Shown piece after piece: positions 49,401 to 61,163 of a DNA stretch of 64,000 nt. Numbering within the stretch: the first letter of the stretch is position 1; each line of letters opens with the position of its first letter. The DNA comes from Strongylocentrotus purpuratus (taxonomy: Eukaryota > Echinodermata > Echinoidea > Camarodonta > Strongylocentrotidae), in assembly GCF_000002235.5 (NCBI RefSeq), contig NW_022145605.1, forward strand, positions 39,164,358 through 39,228,357, read 5' to 3'. The notes beneath the pieces are model-generated. The model saw nothing but the letters and a program-made list of their open reading frames with translations, had not been told where the DNA came from and did not search any database. Made by a program: the position numbers and the translations under genes.

Positions 49401-49985
49401 TCAAAATAAACCATAGTTCAAAATCTCTTTCAGAATAACAAGTACTTTACGAGAAATTTTAACTTTTGAGCTTTTCTGAATAGACATTCCTTAACCCTCT
49501 GTAATACGATCACAAACTTTTGCAACCATAAATTTTTTTTCTTCATGCAAAACTGGATAGTCGACCAAAAGTAGTCTTGACAGATTTTTTATTGTTGTAA
49601 TTTATAAAAAGTATCTTTCAACAAAAGATTGAATATGCCTTTACGCGATGATTACCGTACCGTGTCGTACCAAAAGCTTTCAAATGGGTAATTATCAGGT
49701 TAGTGCCATATGGCTCTAAAGTATGAAGTATTCAGACAAATACTGCTTTGGGAATCAATGAGATCTGAAGTGCTATGATTGCTAGTTCATAATATAAGTC
49801 AGATAAAATATTCTAGTAGTTTTAAAATTTGATCCTACGTGTCTAACTTCATTTTCATTTTCTTGAATTCAGTTCAATTTGATTGAAATTCAATGAATCT
49901 GTTATTATTTTTAACAGTTACTTCATCCAGAAGATATGCAGGTACCATCACCCTGTTATAAAATCATGTTATTTACAGTTGTTGG
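46430..49985. other. Intergenic DNA between TLCD1/2 and LRRC43, left part
   Basis: AT-rich. G-runs at about 47743-47761 and 48870-48883. No coding region or bounded transposon recognised. Confidence 0.4.
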
Positions 49986-50005
49986 CATTTTATACATGTA
50001 GTACA

Positions 50006-50114
50006 GGGACCCGTTTCACAAAGCTTTTTTCAATGACAAATGACGAAAATCAGTTACAAATCTGTTGATAACCAATCAGAAGCAACTGATGACAAGTTTT
50101 GTGAAACGCCCCCC
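50006..50114. mobile_element. Small MITE of the 'GTTTCACAAAG' type
   Basis: GGGACCCGTTTCACAAAGCTT at the left against AAGTTTTGTGAAACGCCCCCC at the right. It is ~110 bp and probably an internally deleted relative of 51333-51584. Confidence 0.65.
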
Positions 50115-50469
50115 TGAACAAACTCTCTTATGGCTTGTGATGTGATATCAAAGATGTAATGTACAGTATGCGCTGTTTAGTAATGGAAGCAGTGCAGTTT
50201 AATTGGCTTGTACACCATTGAGAGGGGGGTACACACCTATACTACAAGCCTTTTACCGGTACATGAAATAACTGTTAGAGAATGGTAATAAGGATATGAA
50301 GTTGAAGGAGAGGAAAGCTCATTTATATTGTGGCCAGGCAATATGAATACTTGATCACATCTTGGCTTCAGATGAAATATATATCATTTAAAGTTGCTGT
50401 CTATTGCTATGTATCAATGAAATCAGAGAAATTTGATTAATTTGCATTTTGGCTAAGTTATGAGTAAAT

Positions 50470-50730
50470 TTATATGAATTCACTTGTCCATTTCCAAACA
50501 TGGTGCTTTAGGTCTTTTTTCTGGCTCTTCCACCAAACATAAACGTATCCAAAGAAGTACATGTATAAAAGAATTACTGGTGGTACTACATGGACGTGCT
50601 CTGGCAACAATTGCTGTGCGGTCATTTCCTCAATTGCAGCCTTTGGCCTTTTAATACCCTTAATCTTTGAACAAATAAGGCCTGGAGTAAATGTTGCAGG
50701 AATAAATGTTGGGTCAGTATGTTGCTCCAT
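50470..50730 (-). CDS. Unrecognised small ORF with one membrane segment (candidate gene)
   Basis: An 86-codon frame beginning MEQHTDPTFIPATF and ending WKWTSEFI. It has an N-terminal polar half, a hydrophobic segment VVPPVILLYMYFFGYVYVWW (about residues 49-68), then a basic tail KSQKKDLKHH. The layout resembles small single-pass organelle or ER proteins, but I recognise no family. It stands alone, with no splice partner or clear promoter seen. The opposite strand also has a 114-codon frame over the same bases, so this could be chance. Confidence 0.25.
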   Translation of the reverse strand: MEQHTDPTFIPATFTPGLICSKIKGIKRPKAAIEEMTAQQLLPEHVHVVPPVILLYMYFFGYVYVWWKSQKKDLKHHVWKWTSEFI

Positions 50731-51332
50731 GACTCTACTTTTGTTATTTCATGTTCGCTTTAGTGGTGACTCGCTGAAAAGTGAACATACCGTGAAAGAA
50801 AACATACATGTTATCTATTATGTACAAAATGAACATATATATAATGACAGCTTTCCGCCTAGTTTTTACTCATGCAACGCCCAAGGAGTGCTAATTGACT
50901 GCTGAGTGAGAATACTATCTATTCAGGAAAAGAATATTAAGGGTGCATATTGAAATCACTGGCTTCCTGGAAAATATTTACACCTATAGCATCCAGTACT
51001 TTATGTAAACTATGAACATAAATGATACAAGTTGTCTATTGCTGCTCTTTATGTATAAAACCAATGTCTCAATTTAATCCTTTGATTTCTGTTTCAGAGG
51101 TAAGAGGTATCTTATGGTACACTTTATGCAGTTATGTTTGAATATAGAAGAAAGCAGGTTTAAGTTGTGTGTCAAAAATGCTTAAAAGACATTGTCGATG
51201 TATTAAGCGCTATATAAACCCAGGATATTATTATTATGTGCTGTGTATTATTTATGTTTATCATTGTTTGTTTACATAGATATGTGATTTAGGTGAATGT
51301 GAACTGTAATTAGAACTACATGTACATGTATT

Positions 51333-51584
51333 GGGGGGTGTTTCACAAAGATTCTAAGTTGAGCTTTTCCCTAAGTTGGACTAGACAATTATGGAAAGCT
51401 GTTAGCATCTTTGAAAATAGTCTTTTATATTTTCTATTATCAAGGAGATTTCATGTTCTTGATGTGGAATTTATGAAAAATCTAAAATACTTGGATTTTT
51501 GCTTTTGAAATTATTTTATTTTAAAGCTACACATGGCTCTCCATAATGTTTAAGTCAGACTTAAGATCTTTGTGAAACACCCCC
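51333..51584. mobile_element. MITE of the 'GTTTCACAAAG' type, 252 bp
   Basis: TIR GGGGGTGTTTCACAAAGAT at the left and its inverse at the right, extending into CTAAGTTGA against CTTAAGTCTGA. The central part has no ORF of note. Confidence 0.8.
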
Positions 51585-54179
51585 TGGTATGTATAGCTGG
51601 CGATATAAATTTGTGTATGTATATTGAACTAGAGTGAAACCTGTATATCTTAGTATCAACAAATCCTAAATTATGAAGGATGAAAATTAATGATATGGAA
51701 GAATAAAGGATTTAGTCCCCTTCTATTGAAATGAGGAAGGCTGTCAGAGACTGGATGAACAACTCGTATGTGATCAAGTGTTTAAAATACAACTTTTAGA
51801 CTTAGTCAACCAAAGATAATATTGTATTGTTAGAAAGTAGTAATTTTTATGCAATGTATTGTTATGTATTGAATATCGTAAATTTCATGAAAAAAAAGAA
51901 AACGTCTGTGTTTTCTAGACTAAGTATGAAGTGTGTTTGTTATACTTACCTGTAATTCACATGACTCCTCTATAAAATAACTGGTCTTTCTAAAAATGGC
52001 CTCGGAATCGATGCATTAAATATATAAAATTCAAAAAATATAAATGAAAATTGAAGAAAGGGTGAAGAGACATGAATTATATGATTGAAATGTATTCTGT
52101 CAAATTCTGTCAAATTTCAAGGCAGATTTTCAGGTACAATAATGTAACCAGTGTTTTATGGAAAATTACTCCACCAAGCACCGCTAAAATAACCCTCATT
52201 GCCCTCCAGATTCCAGATTTGATTCGTTTGAACTTTGAAGTTGGATTGAAAAAAAAAAAAGATTTTGTGATGTGACTGATGTATTACACTTTGGAATGAT
52301 ATGGTTTGTACATAGGTTTGCTGTTGAATATTCATGAGGTGACCTATGTACATTATGTACCTATATACATTACATGAATATTCATCATCTTCAGAGTGCC
52401 TTCTAGTTGCCTGTAATTTCAAGAGGCAAGTTGCAAGTTGCCTCTTTCATGATAACAAACAGCAATCATGAGTTTATTGAACTCTTTCTTTTCTCAATAT
52501 CAATCTTATCTAGGGAGATCTATGCATTATCCACTTTTTGATTTGAAAGTATTTGATGTACAGACTTTTTTAAATTTGCAGTATTTGGTGTGATTAAAGG
52601 TTTCCTTTTCCTCCAATCTAAATGTTGAGGCAGGCTAATTTTTAGGTAAAATTTGAATTAAATTAAAGGCAAGGTGATTATATATAATAACCCTTTCTTG
52701 ATCAGAATTTTACCAAACGAAGCAAACACAGGGAACAAAAATTACTTTGGTCACTTAAAGAAAGAATGCTCTATGACCAAAGCGGTCATGATATTATACT
52801 TCATGTCTATATATAGCATAATACTGGATTTCTTGAATCGTCATCAATAAAAGTACCGAGCACTTGGATGTTTCACATACACTATGCACATGAAAGGAAA
52901 TCGTGTTGAAAACTGTCAAACTAAAAATTGTGTCAAGAAAAGAAACCAATCATGTATTGTAAGTGTATGTATGTATTGTAAGTTGTACCTCCTCTTCGTT
53001 GGTACATGTTTGACTTTCTCAAATTTTGCCTTCTTTTTTGAAAGTGTGTTATTTTCATTGAGAAAGATTTTATCTTTAATAATGTATGATGACGAGAAGA
53101 AAAAATGTTAAGCAGTATCGATGTATACTGACTGTCATTTCAGCATTATCTCAGGTATATATACATATGATATATTATGTGCAGGGTCATGATGTGTGGT
53201 GATATATATATATAAGCCGAATTGAGAAGCACTGATAACTTGCAAAAGTATAATTTTTTCTAACTTGTCTACATACCAAATCATACATGTATGCATTACT
53301 TGTATATATTTGCATGAGTAATGTATATTTACAAACTGATATTGATAAGATTATTTTTCGTCATTATTTTTTCCTTCATTCTTGCATTTGAACAACTCTA
53401 TTGTTATATGCATGGAATCACTTCAATTTTAATTATTATGACATTGATTGGAATGTCCTGTTCCATCTATCTTCACAATAAAAATATGTTTATTCACTGC
53501 AAGATCATGTATTATGAGTGGTATGTGTGTTTGTTTTATGGCAAAAAAAAAGGATAAATAATTTGTGGACAGAGTAGCCGCCACAGCAGCAAGGGGGCAA
53601 GGGCAATAGAAAGGGAAAGAGTGAGAAAGAGAGATGGAGGGGAAGAAAGGGAGAAGGGTGAAGAAACATGCAACTTTGGAGAATGTGATACAACCCCTTT
53701 CCATTTACATTATTGATGGCCCTTTCATCCATGTTAGGCTGTCTCAACAGTGCCCCAACAAAAGCTAGACCCATGCTGAGCTAAAGTTTACAAATAGTAT
53801 ACAGCACAATGAGGAGGAAATGCTTGTAGCCAGGGGTGGGGGTGTCAGGTGATGACTAGCTAGACTAGAGGAGGAAAGACTGGCTGAATGAATTGATGAA
53901 TGTAGCAAGGAGTGTATTTTAAAATCATGATTATGAATACATGGATGAATGAATAATTAAAATGGGGGTGGTATAGTGAGTGTGAAAGAGAAAGAGAGGT
54001 GGGGGGGGGGGGGGGCACTTTGTTTCCTTTATAAATGATATCAACTTCGTTATCAAAATACTCTAGCCAAAGTAAAACAAAAAAAAATGTAAAAGAAAAG
54101 AATAAGAAAAACATTGATCAGCCACTCCATGCGCCTATTCCATGCCAAAAATATCTCGAAGTGATGCTCGTCTCAGCAC
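51585..54179. other. Intergenic DNA upstream of LRRC43
   Basis: No gene recognised. Short AT tracts at about 53155-53215. A small imperfect inverted repeat with CATGAATATTCAT-like words at about 52330-52385. A G-run at about 54000-54016. Confidence 0.4.
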
Positions 54180-54190
54180 AAGATGGCGGC
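54180..54190 (+). promoter_or_regulatory. YY1-like element in the LRRC43 promoter
   Basis: AAGATGGCGGC matches the core YY1 consensus, which in animals sits just after transcription starts. It lies 107 bp before the LRRC43 ATG, suggesting the start site is within a few bases upstream. GTTGCTACAAC, next to it, is only a partial resemblance to an RFX X-box. Confidence 0.5.
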
Positions 54191-54296
54191 GTTGCTACAA
54201 CAATAAATGATGCTGCTGTGAGCTAGATTATAACTATAAGCTTTGCTAAGAGATAAGATTTAGTTAATTCTAACAAAAATCCAGAGGGAATTCAAA

Positions 54297-57200
54297 ATGC
54301 CAGTTGCAACCGGTGTTGATGCATTCGTTGCTTTTGAGCGACAACTTAGGACACTCTGTTTAGATGAATTTCCGTGTGGCACAGGTTCATGGGTGAGTCA
54401 AAGTTAAATGTGGTCCCACATGCTATTATTGAAGTTAGTGTTTTGTACGAAAGTTGATATATGAATGAATGAGATGATGGATGAAAAGTTACACACTTTA
54501 ATTTGTTAACAAACGTTATTTGAAATAGATCTAGATGTAGACTCTATATCTATAATTAGACCCCTCTATCTACCTTAACTCTTAATCTTTAATCACAATA
54601 TTAACATTACAATAAAGTCCCTAGATTCTAGGCTAGAGTCTAGAGTAAAGGAGCCGGTAATCGGCCAGCTCCAATTTTCGGCCGATAGCTGGCTCCAAAA
54701 CAGTGAAAATTGAAATGAATATTGTCATGGCAATTCGTGATTTTTTTCTGGGATTCTTTTTTTGTTTAGATAATAATAATATTTGCTTCATGATTTGAAC
54801 AAGAAATGATAATAAATAGGAAGTAAAGAGTCCTAAAAATAGGATTTTGTCTTAAGTGGCCGAAAACGGGCTCCTTTACTCTATTGCCTTTTAGTCTAGA
54901 ATCTAGATCTAGAAATCTACTTTTAAGTTTTTAGTTTTAATTGATGGTCATTTTTTTATATTAAGAAGAGTATGTGGAGTATGTGGAGTATGTAAGAAAG
55001 CAGTTCGCTGGTCTAAAACCAGAATGTCAGTTGCTTGTGATTCATGTGATACATGGTATCACATTGACTGTATGGGGATGTCGTCAGATTCGTATGATAG
55101 AATCAACAAGTCAAATGTCAGCTGGATCTGCGCGGCTTGTGATTCACCGAATCACTCCCTATCTGTACTCGACTCTTACCTGAGTGTATCTGAAAACAGG
55201 TTTCAGGTATTATCAGATATCGACAACTCGCAAAGTGAACATAATCTTGCTCCTAATAGCAGCAACAGTGAAGACTCAAGGTTATCATCTACTCCTTCAC
55301 CCTTGAGCAACAGCAAACAAGACTCCACTGATTCTGCGCCAAATCCTGGATCCCCTACTCACCAATCTTCTCCTATTAAAGGCAAAAATAAAAGGAGGAA
55401 GAACATAGCCAGACCGTTGAAAGCCTTGTCTGTCAATCTCCAATCCATGTACGCTAAAAGAGAAGCGTTTTGGGAAGCAGTGGAGAGTTGTCAGCCGGAC
55501 GTAATTATTGCCAACGAAACCTGGCTAAAACCAACATTGTTGAACTCAGAGATGATGCCACCAGGTTACAATACACCCATCAGGAAAGACAGACCCGATG
55601 GATATGGAGGCGTTCTTCTTGCCACCAAGAATGATCTAGTCGACTGCGAAGTTGAAGTAAAGTCTGACTGTGAGATCATTGCAACCAAGATCCAGCTCTA
55701 TGGCCAACAACCGCTCATTGTAGTGTCTGCCTACCGACCTCCTAAAAATGACCTGGTTTATGCTCAGTCCCTGTGCCAAGCAATCCGTCAGATTATCGTT
55801 GGTAATCCATCTGCAGTAGTCTGGGTCAGCGGGGATTTCAACCTTCCTGACATAAATTGGAAAACCGCGGCTGTAGATGGTCACCAGTACACCGCTGCAC
55901 TCAACAACTGCTTCATATCTACATTCAACGATGTTGGGCTGTCACAGACTGTCGACTTTCCAACGCGAGGGAACAGAACACTCGACCTCTTTCTCACGAA
56001 TAGACCAACACTTATCAGCAAATGCGTACCTTTGCCAGGAGTCGGTGATCATGACATGATCCTCGCAATATCTGATGTACGTGCCAAGAAACTGAAACCA
56101 GTCCGTCGGAAAATCTTTCTATGGAGAAAGGCTGATTTTGATTGCATCAAATCAGAAATTCTGTCTTTTGGGAAGTCATTTGTCGAATCAAATTCCACCA
56201 ACACCAATGTGGATGATATGTGGGAACAAATATCTTGCGAGCTCCACAAGGTGCTTGACACCATGGTTCCTTCCAAGTTTTCTTCTCCACGCTTTAGTCA
56301 ACCATGGATAAATCAACATCTGAAAACCCTATCCAGGAGAAAGAAACGAGCGTACAAAAGAGCACGCAAGTCTCGTAGGCCAACGGACAGGGACAGATAC
56401 AAAAATCTCAAGAAAGTCATGCAGAAAGAATGCAGATCTGCCTACCATTCATACATAAACGACATGCTTTGTGAAGAAGGCAAACCCAAGAGGTTCTGGT
56501 CTTACATAAAGAACACCCGATGCGAGAGTACTGGTGTCGCGCCCTTGCTGAAGGATGGTATTCTACAGTGTGACTCCACAGCCAAGGCCAACCTACTCAA
56601 TGATCAATTTGCCTCCGTTTTTACCCATGAGGATGCATCGCACCTACCAGACCTCGGTGAAAGCCCACACCCATCAGTCCCTGCCTTTGTTATCGACAGC
56701 GAAGGAGTTAGGAAACTTCTCGCAAACCTCAAATCCCACACAGCCTGTGGCCCTGACAACCTACCTGCGTACCTGCTGAAAGAAATCTCAAGTGAGCTAG
56801 CCCCAGTTCTTTCCCTTCTGTTCAATGCCTCACTACAACAGGGAAAAATTCCTCACGCATGGAAAGTAGCCAATGTCGTACCCATTTTTAAGAAGGGTGA
56901 CAAACACAAAGCGGAGAACTACAGACCCATCTCCCTAACCTCTATCATCTGTAAAGTCGCTGAGCACATTATCCACAGCCAAATCATCCATCACCTAGAC
57001 GAGCACAACCTCCTAACAGACTTTCAATTTGGCTTTAGGAGAAAACGATCTTGTGAGTCGCAGCTTCTTGTAACGGTAGATGACCTTGCGACAGGACTCA
57101 GAGATAAACAACAGATCGACGCCATTCTACTCGATTTTTCGAAAGCGTTCGACCGAGTACCCCACGAGCGTCTTCTTCTGAAACTGAACCACTACGGAGT

Positions 57201-60200
57201 CAGAAATGAACTACTCTCATGGATTCGGGATTTCCTCCAAGGGCGAACTCAGCAGGTCCTACTAGAGGGGAAGAAGAGCAACACCACCAACGTCACATCG
57301 GGCGTACCCCAGGGCACTGTCCTGGGTCCCCTTTTGTTCTTGATTTTCATCAATGACCTCCCCGATTGTGTCTCCTCATCCATTCGACTCTATGCTGACG
57401 ATGCCCTCCTATATAGAACAATCAATTCCCATGATGACATTGAGTCCCTACACAGAGATCTCGCAAATGTTCAGGAATGGGAGAGGAAATGGCTCATGTC
57501 CTTTAATGTTGACAAATGCGAGGTGCTGAGGATTTCAAACGAGAGAAAACCCATCATCGGAGCATCCCCTTATTCCATCCATGGGACGACCCTCCGCACT
57601 CTTGACGAAGCAAAGTACCTTGGAGTCATCCTCCAACGAAATCTGAACTGGAAACACCATGTCCACTCCATCTGCAAGAAGAGTAACAGTACACTTGGCT
57701 TCCTTCAACGCAACCTGAGGAAATGCCCTGCCAGCATAAAGGAGCGAGCATACAAGACCTATGTCCGCCCAATTGTTGAGTACTCTTCTTCTGTCTGGGA
57801 CCCCCATACCAAGGAGCTCATCTCTAAAATCGAAATGGTACAACGACGTGCGGCCAGATTTGTGAAGGCTGATTACAACCAACAGAGCAGTGTCACAGCA
57901 ATGCTGAAAGATCTTCAGTGGCAGTCTCTCCAAGAACGTCGAGCTCACAGCAAGGTCATCATGCTGTATAAAATCGTCCATGGAGTAATCGCCATTCCAG
58001 CTGCGCCGCCTTTCCTGTACCCTTCTTCCGACCGAACCAGAGGACATCACCTACAATTCAAACAACAACACTGTAGAATCCTTTCCTACCAACACAGCTT
58101 CTTCCCCAGCACTATCTGCTTGTGGAATGTCCTGCCTGCAACAGTGGTTTCGGCTCCGTCTATTGAGTCTTTCCGGAGCCGTCTTGCACCACTTACCCTC
58201 CGTTAGCTCTCCAGTTGAGACGCATCTTTTTACTTGCACTGTAGCTTAGTTCTTTGTTACTGCACTCAATGTCATGTGTTCTTGGGATTGCAGCCCCAGC
58301 AATCAAAGTACGACTTTACTCTACGAAGAGGAATGTACTCATTGGAAGAAGAAGAAGAAGGAGATCATGAGATATTTACAGTTGTAATCCAAGCCCAAGG
58401 CCAAAATCCTCTCCAAAAGTGTAGAAATTAACGCTGGCAGTTTTTTTTCTCAGTTATGCGTTGTTCTGTTCCAGCAGGAGTATCTGTACACTTGGCCAAT
58501 AAAAAAAAAAGCCACAATCTTTTTTTGTCAATGTCACGCACACAATTTTTTTCCTCCAATTCAGATCTAGAGAAGGTTCTTGCCATGAGCCTGTCAATGG
58601 CCGTCCTTATCAATATGTGAAAGTTTCATGATGTGAAAGTTTCTGATATTACTGTACCGGTATTCAAGAATTGAGACACTTTGAAAGTGCATTTTGTTTT
58701 TTATTTTTTGTTTTTAATACAGAGGACAGCATCGGACAACAGAAATCCAGGCACACAATTTTCAGTTACTCTGCGAGGTAAGTTCTAGAATGAGGATAGT
58801 TTTAGGTCAGAGACAACAGTACTGAAAGTTTTGTAAATCAATTATTTTGAAAAGGCGATCCAGTCTTTCTATCAAGTTGAATTGCATGAAAGCAAAAAAT
58901 CAGAGAAAAAGATTGGTGAAATTTTGAGCGATATTGAACAAAAATTAAGAAAGTTATGTAGTTTTCATTGTAATCACTGTACAGGAAACTCAAATCAGCA
59001 TGTTAGTCAGTAGACTGTGACATGCATGTACTTGGGGACAACTCCGCCACCTGTACTGTACACTAAAATATTAATATTCATTTTTCTTTCAAATGCCTTT
59101 TCCTTTATATAATATGCACATCCATCTATACATAGAATTACAAAGTTTCACTTGGTCAAAAAATGATATATATTCTTTTGTTTTGTGATTGCCCAACAAA
59201 ACAGTACTCGCCAGGTTGTCCAAACTCTCTTAATCAACGGCTCTAATAGATAATAGGAGCTATTAAAGCCTGTCTACACTAGTTTATCCAGGAGGGATTA
59301 GACCTCCCTGCATGGTCACTTACAGGTGGTTATCTCATCAAATCAGCTCTCAATTAACATAAGAAAAAGGGGACCATGGGAGACCAACAGTCACCGATTA
59401 GACATTGTTTGCTTGTAGAGGGTGCAAGTAGCTATAAGTAGAGCAGTGGGGCTATTAAAAATGCATGTTTTTTCTCTTTCTTTTGTTTGATATGCTTCAG
59501 ATTATGGAGCACGGAAGGAGCAGGAGGAGACGTTGGATGAGCTTGTGACTTCCAAGTACTCCCCTTACAGCGTGGACTATACCTGGAGCAAGGAGGCCAG
59601 GCAGCTGAGGGAGATAGCTGTCAAGAGCCCATGGCTGATCACCAGGGACTTCATCCTAAAACACTTCCAGACCATGAAGATAGTGGACAAGAATGTAAGC
59701 ATTAATTGCACAGTGCATGCTCCAAGCTGCTACAATTTAATTACATTGTAGAAGTGTTGTGGTCCAGTAGATTGTGGATCACAAGGTATGGGTTTATATT
59801 CCTTGCTTTAAGTGAGTTGCTTTGCTTAGGCATCCATTGGCAAGACATTTACCTCACTCTACCCAGGTGAAGTATAGGTACGGTTGTAATTCCTTGAATG
59901 CTTCAGAGCCGATCATTAAGACAAGAATGTAAGCATTGCAGAGGGTTGCACAGTGCATGCTCCTGCCACAATTTCCTGCACTATATCCAAATCCTAAACA
60001 TCCACCCTGAACCAAACATTAACCCCACCCCTAACTAAACCAATACCCGTGATGAAATAAAGCCCACAGCTAATGTTCGATCATCTATCTTTGGACTTAA
60101 TGTCAAATGTATAGCCATGCAATTTGAGAAAATTTCACTTTTTGGTAAATTAGTTATATGTATAAGTTATATGTTTAAGTTATATTTATGTGGCTTACAG

Positions 60201-61120
60201 ACCCCCATAGCCTCTTTTGTTCCGATGTGCCCTATATAAGAAGCCACCATTATTATTATTATTTTAATTCATATCATTATTCTGTTTACTATAATGGTTG
60301 GTATTTTTGTTGTTGTTGTTATTATGATAATTACAGTTGATATTGTTATTACTTCTATTTTTTTTTTTTTTTTTTAGTTACGGGTATATATTTATTAATG
60401 TATTAGGTATATATTTATCTATTTATGTTTAATTTATATGTTTATTTATTTATTTATCCATTTATTCATTTATTCATTTATTCATTCATTTATTTATTTA
60501 TTTATTCGTTTATTTTTTTGATCATTTTATTATTTATATTTTCATTTTTCTTCTCTAATCTTGTATGTATGTGCAGGTATGTAACGTTGACAGTGGAATG
60601 CTTCAGTTTCCCAAGCTGACCGAACTCACCCTCAGTGCTAACTCATTACAAAGTGTAGACTCCAGGAATCTTCCAATCACAATAAAGGTCAGTTCAACTT
60701 TTAACCTTCTCGCCCTTTTTTTCTAGGCATCTCCATTGAGTACTCATTTCATTTCATTTTTTTAAAATCAATATCTAGAAAATGGGGGAAAAAAGTTTAG
60801 TTTATGTTGGTAGGACGATGTCTCTTTTACTCTAACTGATTTTTTTTAGTTCAAATTTCATTTTCATAAATGTTTCAAAATCAATAAATTGATTTGCCAC
60901 ATTATTATTCAGCTTGTCAGCCATACTGTCACTAGACAATCTTGAATGAAATCTTTTTACATCAATTAACAAGGATCTAGGAGTTTCGTTGTATAACAAA
61001 AATGAGGCATGTTTTCATTCGTTCATTATACGATCTAGCCGCCCTTGTTATCCTTGATTGTGACATATATATTCAAATAAAATATATATTATGTTTTTTT
61101 AGAAGAACACTTTTGGCAAA

Positions 61121-61163
<43 letters not shown>

